The notes beneath the pieces were generated by a model. It searched no databases and was not told the origin of the DNA. It saw only the letters and a program-made list of their open reading frames with translations. Source: Oxynema aestuarii AP17 (GTDB taxonomy: Bacteria > Cyanobacteriota > Cyanobacteriia > Cyanobacteriales > Laspinemataceae). Taken from it: a stretch of 64,000 nucleotides of DNA. The stretch is from contig NZ_CP051167.1 of the NCBI RefSeq assembly GCF_012295525.1, forward strand, positions 992,001 through 1,056,000, in the 5' to 3' direction. Shown in pieces: positions 26,451 to 37,689 of the stretch; positions within the stretch are counted from its first letter, which is position 1; every line of letters starts with the position of its first letter. The position numbers were made by a program, and so were the translations under genes.

Positions 26451-27818
26451 CTAGAGATTATTCTCAATCATCTGGCGATACTCGCTCTTTTGCTTGACCC
26501 CTCGCATTTGACCGACCAAGCCTTTGTCTTTGAAAAACTGAATCGTCGGCGTTCCGGTTACTCCGGCATTGTCGGCGATCTCCGGATCTTGCTCGATGTC
26601 AATTTCGACAAAGTGAATCCGACCCTCAAACTCATCGACCACCTTATTCAAAATCGGCTTAAGGGTGTGACACGGACCGCACGTCGGCGACACGTATTTC
26701 ACCATCAACAGGCGATCGCTCTCGTGATACAACTTGCGTAAAGCATAACTGCCCACGTGGCGGGTTTCTTCCGGATTAAACGTCGCTTCCGTATCCGCCT
26801 GCACCTCTTTTTCAGGTTCGGGAGGCTTCTCGGACTCCTCCGTTTGATGGAACTCTTGCGCCAACCCTTCCTCTGCTAACCAGCGTTCGGCGAGCATCGC
26901 CCCCATACATCCCGACCCCGCCGCCGTCACCGCTTGGCGGAATTCGTGGTCTTGAACGTCGCCGACGGCGTACACTCCGGTGACGTTGGTTTCTACCGAG
27001 TCCGGTTTCGTGACGATATACCCTTTCTCGTCGAGGTCGATCTGTCCTTTAAAAATCTGCGTATTCGGCGTATGTCCGATCGCGTAAAACAGCCCGCGTA
27101 CCTTCAATTGGCTTTTTTCGCCCGTCTGATTGTTGACGATTTCCACCCCTTCCATCTGTCCGCCTTCCTGACCGAAAACGCCGACCGCTTCCGTGTTCCA
27201 GTGGACGGTCAGTTTGGGGTTTCTCAACACCCGGTCTTGCATCGCTTTGGAGGCGCGCATCTCGTCGCGACGGACGAGTAAGTGAACGTGAGAGGCATAT
27301 TTGGTCAAATAGACCGATTCTTCCGCCGCCGTATCGCCGCCGCCAATGACCGCCAATTCGACATTTTTAAAAATCGGGCTGGCCCCGTCGCAAATCGCAC
27401 AGGCGGAAATCCCGTTATTCCAGAACTTATCCTCGTTGGGTAAGTGCAAGCGCTTCGCCGTCGCCCCGGTGGCAATGACAATGCTGTGGGTTTTAAATTC
27501 TCTCTCGTCGGAGCGCACGGTAAACGGACGTTGGCTCAAGTCTACGGAGGTCACGTCTTCGGTGTAGAGTTCGGCGCCCCAGCGTTCGGCTTGTGCTTTC
27601 ATCCGTTCCATTAATTTCGGCCCGGTAATCCCTTCGGGAAACCCGGGGAAGTTTTCGACTTCCGTGGTGGTCATCAGTTGACCTCCCGGCAAACCACCCA
27701 TTTGGTATCCTTCAAAGACGACGGGTTTGAGGTTGGCTCGGGCGGCGTAAATCGCGGCGGTAAATCCGGCTGGTCCGGATCCGATAATGACTAGGTTTTC
27801 AACGTTGGGGGTTGCCAT
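26451..27818 (-). CDS. NTRC: NADPH thioredoxin reductase-thioredoxin fusion (NTRC)
   Basis: A 455-residue bifunctional redox enzyme. Residues 1-310 form the NTR: FAD motif [19 protein letters not shown], active-site disulphide C140-AI-C143 in [14 protein letters not shown] motif [12 protein letters not shown], and [24 protein letters not shown]. An acidic linker (about 315-350) joins a thioredoxin domain with CGPC in [16 protein letters not shown] and a cis-Pro [10 protein letters not shown]. This architecture is that of plastid and cyanobacterial NTRC, which passes electrons from NADPH to 2-Cys peroxiredoxins and other targets, mainly in the dark. It is followed by a strong terminator. Confidence 0.95.
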   Translation of the reverse strand: MATPNVENLVIIGSGPAGFTAAIYAARANLKPVVFEGYQMGGLPGGQLMTTTEVENFPGFPEGITGPKLMERMKAQAERWGAELYTEDVTSVDLSQRPFTVRSDEREFKTHSIVIATGATAKRLHLPNEDKFWNNGISACAICDGASPIFKNVELAVIGGGDTAAEESVYLTKYASHVHLLVRRDEMRASKAMQDRVLRNPKLTVHWNTEAVGVFGQEGGQMEGVEIVNNQTGEKSQLKVRGLFYAIGHTPNTQIFKGQIDLDEKGYIVTKPDSVETNVTGVYAVGDVQDHEFRQAVTAAGSGCMGAMLAERWLAEEGLAQEFHQTEESEKPPEPEKEVQADTEATFNPEETRHVGSYALRKLYHESDRLLMVKYVSPTCGPCHTLKPILNKVVDEFEGRIHFVEIDIEQDPEIADNAGVTGTPTIQFFKDKGLVGQMRGVKQKSEYRQMIENNL

Positions 27819-27930
27819 AAGGGTTTATCTAAACTCGTAACGACTTTGCTTTAGTTATTATAGCGGTTTGTGCTGCATTGGGAATCGTGCACGGAGAAAT
27901 TTCGATTTTAGATTGTAGATTTGAGAAAGT

Positions 27931-28515
27931 TCATGGATTGTGCCCTCGATGGCGATCGCGCAGGCGTTCGAGATGGCGGCGTTCCATACCGATATTACTG
28001 GCGTGCTCGTCGCGTTGTTCCTGGGCTTCGACCGGATCGGAGGAGAGGCGATCGATCCCTTGTAAATCGATGGGACGCCAGCGACCGGAATCGTCGATCG
28101 ATCCTTGAACTTCTCCTGAAGCGTAGTAACCGAGGTCTAATAGCTCTTGGGAATAAGTATCGATATCGGCTAAGGTGCGATCGCTCACCCGGGAAGCATA
28201 ATGACTCGCTTCACTTTCCTGTTCGGGAGTGGCGCCGTGAGGAGCATCTGCAAAGCCGCCCGCCACCCGTTCCATGGCAAAGGCGAGACGGTTGGGGCCG
28301 ACATCGACCAGACCGTAAAAGCGCGCGCCGACGGAGGTTTGCGATGCCGCACGGGCGCCGACGAGTTCTTCGTTAAATTTATCGGCGAGTTCGGGAGGAT
28401 AAACCTTGACCACCACTTCAGTTCCGTCGGGCATGGTGGCGGCAAAAACGCCATATTGGGGTCCGCGACTGGCGAGAGAACCCGCCCAACCGCTCGAACT
28501 GAGGCGATCGCCCAA
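27931..28515 (-). CDS. Kinase-like domain in frame after an amber stop
   Basis: The frame is the direct continuation of the large upstream gene after TAG (28540-28542): eight codons (GGSGPPVQ), then LGDRLSSSGWAG. The 194-residue product looks like a reduced protein-kinase fold. It has a glycine-rich opening, a beta-3-like Lys in TEVVVKVYP, a helix-C-like NEELVGARAAS, a hinge LAFAMERVAGGF, and a DFG-like WRPIDLQG. The catalytic HRD is not obvious. The TTG at 28515 has no ribosome-binding site, so independent translation is doubtful. It could be a domain lost by a nonsense mutation, reached by readthrough, or a separate poorly initiated gene (effector or immunity). Confidence 0.55.
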   Translation of the reverse strand: MGDRLSSSGWAGSLASRGPQYGVFAATMPDGTEVVVKVYPPELADKFNEELVGARAASQTSVGARFYGLVDVGPNRLAFAMERVAGGFADAPHGATPEQESEASHYASRVSDRTLADIDTYSQELLDLGYYASGEVQGSIDDSGRWRPIDLQGIDRLSSDPVEAQEQRDEHASNIGMERRHLERLRDRHRGHNP

Positions 28516-28539
28516 TTGTACCGGAGGGCCGGAGCCGCC

Positions 28540-31500
28540 CTAGGATCGGGGTGTGGTCACCTCCGGAAGGGTAGCATCGGGGATCGTATCTTCATCCCAC
28601 TCGTCCCCGCCGGGCGATCGCATGGCGTCGGGAACCTCGCCCAAATCCACATTAAAGCGATCGCGCATCCAAGCATGATACCCTTCGAGATCCGCAAACT
28701 CTTGCCGTTGTCGCCGGCCCGTTTCCGGGTCGGGAACCTCGATCCAATAGGGACTGTCCGCCTGCGGATCGTAGCCGAAACGGGTGTAATTGGGGCCTTG
28801 TGGCGTTTTGTAGTGAATCGTAGACGATCGCGCCTCCCCGCCTGCCATCTGCGACGCCCAAAACACCGTCTGAAAATCCCCACTGGCGCCACTCGGGAAG
28901 CGATTCACGTCCGAGACCACCCCAGTCGTCGGGTCTACCGGATGAGAATGGGCCATCAATACCCAATGACCGACATCTTGCCCGTCGAGTAATTCCTTCC
29001 ACCGTTGGGAGACCCCACCGCCTTCCGGGGCTTCCCGTTCTCCCCCGCTTCCTTCGACGTAAACCTCCCCCGAATCCCCCTGAATGATGATATATTCCCC
29101 CGTTTCGCTGTTGCGGTAGATCGCCGCTTCTCGCGAGGGATCCTCCCGCCAAGTATTCTCGTACATCGTTTGAGCGTCGCCGATGTAGCGCACCTGCTCG
29201 TCGAGGCTGAGACTGCGCCGTTCCGGGGGCATCATCACCGTCGCTTCCGGCAATTGTAAATCTTCGATCGCCGATCGCGCCGCTTGCACTTGTTCCAAAT
29301 TGCCCCCTTCCTCCGATCCGGGCGATCGGGGAACCCCCGCCGCCGCCCCGGCGACTTCCTCCCCCGTGACTGGGGGACGGGCTGCGGCTTCGCTCAAATC
29401 GCGACCCGGTTCTCCCCCGTCCTCCATTTCTGCTGCTTCGTGTCGGCGGGTTTCGCGACGGGTCGCCACCGCTTGTCCGCCGACTTCGCCGACACTGTTG
29501 GTCAAGCCGCGACCGACCGATTGAGCGGTACGCGACGCGAAACGACTGGCCAGATCGACCACGGTGAGATTGCCCGTTCCCGTCCGGATCAGGGCGGCGC
29601 CTTCTTCGGACACCCCACTAATCACTTGCTGGGTGATGTTTTGGACCGCACTGTGACGCAGGCGTTGGACCCGAGCCATTTGTTGCGCGTCGAGTCCGTG
29701 ACCGAGTAAGCCGCGCGTTCCCGCCCCCGCCGTATTGCCGATCGCGGAGAGGGCGGCGGCGCCGATACTTTCTGCAGTGGGGAATTTGCCTTCAAATCCG
29801 GCAGTGACCACTTGCAAGTTGACTTGAGTAAAGGCTTCGCTGGCGGCGTCGGCGAGGAAGGTTTCGGCGCGGCTCAACTGGCGCAGGCGTTCGGGATTGA
29901 GGACGTCGTCGATCGCGCCGCGACCGACGGAGTTAAAGCCGTGGGAGGCGATCGCCGTAACCAGTTTTTGGGCATTTTCACCGGAGAGCACGTCGTAATC
30001 TTGGCCGAGGAGCATCTCGCGCACGAGCATTCCGGCGACGGCGGAAGAGAGAGAGGCGAGTAACGCCCCGGCAGCCGCCCCCCCCGTAGCAATCGTGAGG
30101 GCTGCTTCGACCACGAGTTCGACGGTGGTAGCGATCGCCTCGGCAATGCTGCGTTGGAGCGATCGCAACTCGTCCAAGCGGGCGCGAAACGCCGTATATT
30201 CGAGGCTGGCGAGGGCTTGGGCGTCTCTGGCTCCGGTAATGGCGAGTATCGCTTCGAGTTCGTCCGGTCGCGCCCCCGCTTGGGCGGCGATGAATTCGAG
30301 GCGATCGGCGGATTCGCCCACCACTTCGGCGGTATCTTCCCCACTGACGACATCGTAAGCGCCGACAAACACGTTGAGCGCCGTATTCATCACCCCCGTT
30401 TCTGACGCTTCTTGCCGTCCTCGGGCGCGAGTCGTCATTTCTTGCGGGTCCGCAGTCGGTTGCAGCAAGTCCTGGAACTCGTAGCAAGTGTGAGAACTTT
30501 CGTAGCGCCGGAAAATATAAGCGACGAAGCGATCGATGCCGCTACCGCCGCCTTCGTCGCCGAGGTTTTGGGCGGCGAAGCGATCGATTACCGCATTGCG
30601 GCGGGTGGCGTTGAGGTCTTTATGTTTGAGGAAATCGTAAGCTTTTTTCAAGTCGCTGTCGGAATCGCCTTGGTCGAGTTCGAGTTTGAGGCGATTCGCC
30701 CCCCGTCCGATTTCGTCGTAATCGGTGTTGACTAAGGTCATCATCCGCGACCAGATCGCTCCCCTCGTAATCGGAATGACGAAGCCGATGCGGAAACTGG
30801 GGCGCACGATTTGCCCGGTCTCGTCGGTTTTGGGGTCGGCGGCGCGATCGATTAGTTGGCCGATATTACCTTTAGCCCAGGCATCGGTGACCAGGGTGAC
30901 GACGCGATCGTTGTCGTGGGCTTCTCCGGCGAGATAGACTTCATCGGCGATGTCGAGATTGCCCATGGTCAGGAGGCGCACGCGCTGGTACTCGTGACCT
31001 TCGGCGTACATTTCTCCTTCGATGAAGGGCATCAGGCGAGTGCGTCGGTCTTCCCAGGCGCGTTCGGCTTCGGCTTGCCCTTCGGCGTCTCCGGCTTGGC
31101 GGGCGCGATCGATCCGCCCTTGATAGATTTGGCGAATTTCGGTAACGGCGCGGAATACTTCGCTTTCGTTCGTTCCAGCTCCTTTGGTGGCGGCAGTCAA
31201 GCTATCTTCGGCGACTTGCAGGCGAACGTCTTCGAGTCGGCGTTGGCGTTCTCCCGGGTCGGCGGTACTCTCCGCCGCCGCTTCGCCGCGCTTGTAAGCT
31301 TCGTAACCGTCGAGGACGGCTTTCACGAGTCCCCACTCGTCTCCGGAGAGTTCGCCGTCCATGGCTTGGTAAAGGGTTTCGTCGGTCCAGGTTTCGTCAC
31401 TCCAACCGGATTGGTTGCGGACGTAGCGGTTCCAGTCGTTTTCAAAGTTGGCGAAGTTGGCGGGGTTTTGCCATTCGCGCTGGATGCGACTGACGACGGA

Positions 31501-32370
31501 ATCGGTGTGGGTTCCGGTAATGGCGACACTATCGAAATAGAGGTGGTCGGCACTGGTGAGGTCGCGGTGGAGGAGGGCGAGGCTTTTTTGTTCGCGCCAG
31601 CCGGAAAGGTCGTCTTTGAGGTCGTTTTTAAGGCTTCCGGAGCCGATGTCCCTGAAGCTGCGATTGTATCTTGTTTCGAGTTCTTGGCGTCCGGCGAGGG
31701 AGAGTCCTTCTAAGATGCGGAAGATTTCGGCGTCTCGGGTTCCCAGGGGAATGAGGGCAAGGGCGATTGCGGTGTGGGGGTCGTGGGTGTGGCTGGCGTC
31801 GAGCAGGGCGATCGCCCTGACGAGGTCGTCGCCGCCGAGTTGGTCTTTGAGATAGGAGCGCAGGGAAAATCCGTGTTCGCGGGCGAAGGCGTTGGCAATG
31901 CGCGATCGCATGGCACTATCGTGACCGGAAAGGGCGGCGAGGGCGGCTTCTTCGTCATCCCACCAGTTGAGGGCGTCGTAAATGGCTTCGGCTTTGTCGG
32001 CGGCTCGGTCTTCGCTGGCGTCTTCGTCGTCGCGTTGGATGAGTTGGGTGGGTACGCTCGGGGTGGCGGACCGATCGCCCGCGACGGACGGAGCTGCCGC
32101 ACGGGTGAGGAGTGGGTTGACTGCCACCTCTACGTCTGGGGTAGGGTCGCGATCGCCGCTTTCCGGCGCTTCCATGCTCCGCATCAGGGGATGGGTTTGC
32201 GCCCAATTCGCAGGTAAGGGCGTAAATTCGGGCAGGGCTTCGCTGGTGGCGGACGATACTGCGATCGCCTCCGTTTCCGCGTCGGTCGCGGGTTTATGGA
32301 AAGAAGAAGGCTTGACCGCCTGGGGAATAGGCGTGCGGCTCCCAGGTTTTTGTAACTTTTGATAAGCCAC
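28540..32370 (-). CDS. Giant annexin-like-repeat protein with C-terminal JAB-like domain, candidate injected effector
   Basis: A 1276-residue protein (GTG start preceded by GGTGGGG). Residues 1-110 are a disordered, Pro/Ser-rich leader resembling N-termini of cyanobacterial proteins associated with extracellular contractile injection systems (inference; no DUF4157 motif seen). Annexin-like repeats lie at about 125-190, 195-268 (PLGTRDAEIFRILEGLS) and 390-470 (KGAGTNESEVFRAV). A hydrophobic, Ala/Gly-rich segment at 740-790 may insert in membranes. The C-terminal domain (about 1055-1240) has HWVLMAHSHPVD, then FPSGASGDF, a JAB/DUF4329-like metal-binding pattern. No injection-system structural genes are in the window. 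The frame continues past the stop into a kinase-like domain. Confidence 0.6.
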   Translation of the reverse strand: MAYQKLQKPGSRTPIPQAVKPSSFHKPATDAETEAIAVSSATSEALPEFTPLPANWAQTHPLMRSMEAPESGDRDPTPDVEVAVNPLLTRAAAPSVAGDRSATPSVPTQLIQRDDEDASEDRAADKAEAIYDALNWWDDEEAALAALSGHDSAMRSRIANAFAREHGFSLRSYLKDQLGGDDLVRAIALLDASHTHDPHTAIALALIPLGTRDAEIFRILEGLSLAGRQELETRYNRSFRDIGSGSLKNDLKDDLSGWREQKSLALLHRDLTSADHLYFDSVAITGTHTDSVVSRIQREWQNPANFANFENDWNRYVRNQSGWSDETWTDETLYQAMDGELSGDEWGLVKAVLDGYEAYKRGEAAAESTADPGERQRRLEDVRLQVAEDSLTAATKGAGTNESEVFRAVTEIRQIYQGRIDRARQAGDAEGQAEAERAWEDRRTRLMPFIEGEMYAEGHEYQRVRLLTMGNLDIADEVYLAGEAHDNDRVVTLVTDAWAKGNIGQLIDRAADPKTDETGQIVRPSFRIGFVIPITRGAIWSRMMTLVNTDYDEIGRGANRLKLELDQGDSDSDLKKAYDFLKHKDLNATRRNAVIDRFAAQNLGDEGGGSGIDRFVAYIFRRYESSHTCYEFQDLLQPTADPQEMTTRARGRQEASETGVMNTALNVFVGAYDVVSGEDTAEVVGESADRLEFIAAQAGARPDELEAILAITGARDAQALASLEYTAFRARLDELRSLQRSIAEAIATTVELVVEAALTIATGGAAAGALLASLSSAVAGMLVREMLLGQDYDVLSGENAQKLVTAIASHGFNSVGRGAIDDVLNPERLRQLSRAETFLADAASEAFTQVNLQVVTAGFEGKFPTAESIGAAALSAIGNTAGAGTRGLLGHGLDAQQMARVQRLRHSAVQNITQQVISGVSEEGAALIRTGTGNLTVVDLASRFASRTAQSVGRGLTNSVGEVGGQAVATRRETRRHEAAEMEDGGEPGRDLSEAAARPPVTGEEVAGAAAGVPRSPGSEEGGNLEQVQAARSAIEDLQLPEATVMMPPERRSLSLDEQVRYIGDAQTMYENTWREDPSREAAIYRNSETGEYIIIQGDSGEVYVEGSGGEREAPEGGGVSQRWKELLDGQDVGHWVLMAHSHPVDPTTGVVSDVNRFPSGASGDFQTVFWASQMAGGEARSSTIHYKTPQGPNYTRFGYDPQADSPYWIEVPDPETGRRQRQEFADLEGYHAWMRDRFNVDLGEVPDAMRSPGGDEWDEDTIPDATLPEVTTPRS

Positions 32371-32630
32371 GATCGAATCCCCACCTTAAGGGTGCAAGCC
32401 CTGCATAACAATTCCGTCTATTTTTGTCAATAGTTTGTATTCGTTTTTAATAGTTTTCGATCCCTCGAAATTAGGGAGTCGCCGATCGCCTGTAACGCCG
32501 GGATCCTTGGCGGCGATCGCCCCCGATTTGTCCCCCTACAAAGCGGAAGGCGATCGCTCTTAAAACCGTCGCCGGGTCGGTTCCCTTGCTACCATTTCAA
32601 GATATTCACCCGCGCCATCGGACGATCACC
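32371..32630. other. Divergent intergenic region
   Basis: 260 bp between the minus-strand effector gene and the plus-strand coiled-coil gene; it must carry both promoters. It is rich in HIP1 sites. I see no clear promoter hexamers. Confidence 0.4.
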
Positions 32631-33497
32631 ATGCGAGTCAGGGAATATCTACAGCAATCCCAACGGATTTTAAGACAACAGCATCCTTTAGCTTTAGCCG
32701 AATACAGCTCGATCTTTTGCAGCGCTGTGGGGACGGCGATCGCTGTATTATTGAGAGAGGTAGCCTACGCTACATTCCCCCTGACCGTCGCTTTGGCGTT
32801 TAATGTCGCCAACCGACAGCGCCTCGATCGCGATCGTCAAGAGCAAATGACCCATTATTTCTCGCAAGTCAATACCCGCTTGAGCGAGGTCACGCCGACG
32901 ATCGCCCCTCCGCCTCAACCCCCCATCGAGCGTCCGACCAACGAACTCCAAGAAGAACTGGCAAAATTGCAACTGTGCATCACGATTTTAGAAAGTAAAA
33001 CGAACTTTTTAAATACCAAATTACAAGAAAAACTTTCATCGGAATTAAGTGCTATTCGTCAAGATATTAATGCCTTTACCGAACCGTTTAATTTGGACAA
33101 TATCGAACGTAAAATTCAATCCCTTAATTCTGCAGTTCAGTCTTTGCTAGAACGTCCCCTTCCTGAATGGAGACAGTACGAACAATTAAAACAATCCATC
33201 GGCCAAATGGAAACGAACCAACGGGAGTTAATTTGGCCGCAAATCAAACAACTGAATGCCGATTTAGAAAGTTTGAAAAAAAACGAACGTCATCTCAATC
33301 AAAAATTAGATAACTTATTGGCGAAATTCAATGCCAGACCGGAAGTTCCCCAGTTGTCTCGCTTGAAACGAACAGTTCACCAACTCAGCGATCGCCTCTC
33401 CCAAGTCCAACAAACAGAAGTTTTCGCCAAACTCTTCGACGAAATCGAACAACTCAACCGCAAAGTGGAATGGTTGGCGAACAAAATGAACGAATGA
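32631..33497 (+). CDS. Membrane-associated coiled-coil protein of unknown function
   Basis: A 288-residue protein beginning MRVREYLQQSQRILRQQHP. A hydrophobic pair of segments (about residues 25-65: SSIFCSAVGTAIAVLL, VAYATFPLTVALAFNVA) probably forms a membrane hairpin. The rest is a long soluble region predicted to be coiled coil (LQEELAKLQLCITILESK, QIKQLNADLESLKKN, LKRTVHQLSDRLSQVQ). No enzymatic motif is visible. An in-frame TTG start 15 codons upstream is possible. It looks like a cyanobacterial conserved hypothetical protein. It sits divergently from the candidate effector and upstream of another coiled-coil membrane protein. Confidence 0.7.
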   Translation: MRVREYLQQSQRILRQQHPLALAEYSSIFCSAVGTAIAVLLREVAYATFPLTVALAFNVANRQRLDRDRQEQMTHYFSQVNTRLSEVTPTIAPPPQPPIERPTNELQEELAKLQLCITILESKTNFLNTKLQEKLSSELSAIRQDINAFTEPFNLDNIERKIQSLNSAVQSLLERPLPEWRQYEQLKQSIGQMETNQRELIWPQIKQLNADLESLKKNERHLNQKLDNLLAKFNARPEVPQLSRLKRTVHQLSDRLSQVQQTEVFAKLFDEIEQLNRKVEWLANKMNE

Positions 33498-33975
33498 GCG
33501 CGATCGCCATTCTCCTCGATCGACGCTTTCGCGTTCGCCTCCGCTTGAGAAACCTCAACCCTACCCCTGGGTTGCACTGCGATCGCCCCCCGGAGAACAC
33601 CGGACAACACCGGACAACACCAAACATCGACTCGCAACCCTCCGGCGAACTTACCTTTTGCCAAAGATCGATCGCAAAGTGACCCATTCAACCTATGATA
33701 GAAACGGGTTTAAGCATTTTTAAGTGTAGAAATGTTACATCAAAACCCGTGGCAGTTGATAAAGAATAAAGCGGGCAAAATGTCAATATAGAACGCGCGA
33801 TTCGCAACATCTCTTAAATAGGAATTTTTGAATCGATCGCTGTCGTGTTTTTGGCGATGGAGGAGACCGCGACATATCGAGAGTCGCGAGATCGCCGACA
33901 AAAATACGCCAAACTTTGCCAAAACTTGCCAAATCTGATTTATTTTGCACCCGAGGAACCCAGGAGGTTGAATCA
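33498..33975. other. Intergenic region before the ligase-derived gene
   Basis: 478 bp without a supported gene. It contains a short direct repeat (CACCGGACAACACCGGACAA near 33597) and ends in a strong AGGAGG ribosome-binding site. No terminator or RNA gene is recognised. Confidence 0.4.
33962..33967 (+). promoter_or_regulatory. Shine-Dalgarno deciding a GTG start
   Basis: AGGAGG lies 8 bp before GTG at 33976. This fixes the start of the next gene 20 codons inside its longest reading frame. Confidence 0.85.
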
Positions 33976-36420
<2,445 letters not shown>

Positions 36421-36471
36421 CCTCTCCAGAGGAGAATCGCGCGCGGCGCTTGAGGCGATCGCCCGTCGCGG

Positions 36472-36867
36472 TCAGTCGGCGGCGGGGACGATCGCCTCGG
36501 CTTCGATTTCGACGAGCATTTCCGGGTCGATGAGCGATCGCACTTCGACCATGGTGGTAACGGGCGGATTTTCGCAAAAAAATTCGCCGTGGGCTCGTCC
36601 GTACTCGGCCCAGCGTCCGATATCGGTGACGAACAGGCGAGTGCGGACGACGATCGCCCCAACGCCGCCCAACTCGCGGACGGCTTGCTGGATGATTTCC
36701 AAACAGCGCTTGGCTTGGGCGTAAGCGTCTCCGGGGGCGAAGACGGCGCCGCTTTCGTCGATGGGGGCGGTGCCGGAAACGAAGAGGCGATCGCCCGCCC
36801 GGATCGCCCGACAGTAACCGACTTGCGATTCCCAGGGAGCGCCGGAGTGGATACGGTGAATTTGCAT
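36472..36867 (-). CDS. ridA: RidA/YjgF family reactive-intermediate deaminase
   Basis: A 131-residue protein of the RidA superfamily: FVSGTAPIDESGAVFAPGDAYAQAKRCLEII, VRTRLFVTDIGRWAEY (conserved Arg), and EIEAEAIVP (conserved Glu near the end). RidA proteins hydrolyse reactive enamine/imine intermediates from PLP enzymes, as trimers. The Arg and Glu needed for imine hydrolysis are present. It is transcribed separately from its neighbours. Confidence 0.9.
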   Translation of the reverse strand: MQIHRIHSGAPWESQVGYCRAIRAGDRLFVSGTAPIDESGAVFAPGDAYAQAKRCLEIIQQAVRELGGVGAIVVRTRLFVTDIGRWAEYGRAHGEFFCENPPVTTMVEVRSLIDPEMLVEIEAEAIVPAAD

Positions 36868-36921
36868 AAGTCTGCCGGATATAGAAGTTAAAAGAGTGGG
36901 AGAGAGGGGAGATCGGAGGAC

Positions 36922-37608
36922 TCAAGGGTGAGTGATGCGTAACATGCGATCGCCCCCTTGTTGAAATTGGTAATTGACGGGGCAGATTTCGACGTGATAG
37001 CCGCCGTCTTGGAGATAGGCGATCGCGGGGTCGAGGTGAATCGAGGTTTGTCCGGAATGGTTGTCGAGTAAGGGAAAAAGGCGAACTTCCCGGGCGATCT
37101 CGCACAGTTGGGCGATCGCCGCCCGGTGAAAGTCCCAGGAGAGGGGGACGGAATAGCTAAACAGGAAGTGAGAGCAAAGGGCGAGATCGAATTGGCCGGG
37201 GTTAAAGGGGAGGTTCGGGAGTTCGGCGGCGATATAGCGACGTTCGCGCAAGCCTTGCTCGAAATCGGCTAAAAACTGTTGCATGGCGGCGAGTCTCACT
37301 TCTCCCAGATGTTCCGGGGAGTGGATGTCGCCCCAGACGTAGCGATCGCGGTCTTCGGCGACCCCTCGGACGATGACAGGATAGGTTTCGTCAATGCGTC
37401 GGGCAATTTCTGCGGCGCTAAATTGATAGACGGGATCGCACGAAACGATCGGGGTTCCCCGGCGGTTCATGGCGGCGTTAAAAGCGGCAGGACCGCCCGC
37501 ACAATCGAGAATGCGCCTGTCGAGGTCGTCGTCGGAGAGGGCAAACATCCGGCGATATTCGTCGAAGGATCGCCCCCAGGGAACAACTTTTTCCAAACGT
37601 AAACCCAT
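36922..37608 (-). CDS. SAM-dependent methyltransferase-like protein
   Basis: A 228-residue protein with a class I methyltransferase motif I in RRILDCAGGPAAFNAAMNRRG (residues about 31-51), an acidic end of strand 2 in IVSCDPVYQF, and a motif IV-like GQFDLALCSHFLFSYS. The family is common in cyanobacteria and uncharacterised. The substrate is unknown. It lies next to CRISPR array 1 but has no cas similarity, so I regard it as a flanking gene. Confidence 0.78.
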   Translation of the reverse strand: MGLRLEKVVPWGRSFDEYRRMFALSDDDLDRRILDCAGGPAAFNAAMNRRGTPIVSCDPVYQFSAAEIARRIDETYPVIVRGVAEDRDRYVWGDIHSPEHLGEVRLAAMQQFLADFEQGLRERRYIAAELPNLPFNPGQFDLALCSHFLFSYSVPLSWDFHRAAIAQLCEIAREVRLFPLLDNHSGQTSIHLDPAIAYLQDGGYHVEICPVNYQFQQGGDRMLRITHP

Positions 37609-37689
37609 CGGTTTTAGGGTGAGCTATCGGGTTCATTGTAGCGGATCTTTTTAGGGTCGGCGATCGGGCGATCGCCGCTTGCATCTCTT

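Noticed and set aside
28201-28992. 263-codon plus-strand frame across the amber junction
   Set aside because: It is antisense to both recognisable domains and has no family features.
30856-31713. 285-codon plus-strand frame opposite the large effector gene
   Set aside because: The minus-strand gene has clear domains and continuous coding character; the opposite frame is a GC-rich shadow without motifs.
36922-37608. Methyltransferase-like gene as a possible CRISPR accessory gene
   Set aside because: It lies at the leader-distal end of array 1, is a common cyanobacterial chromosomal gene type, and has no defence-related feature.
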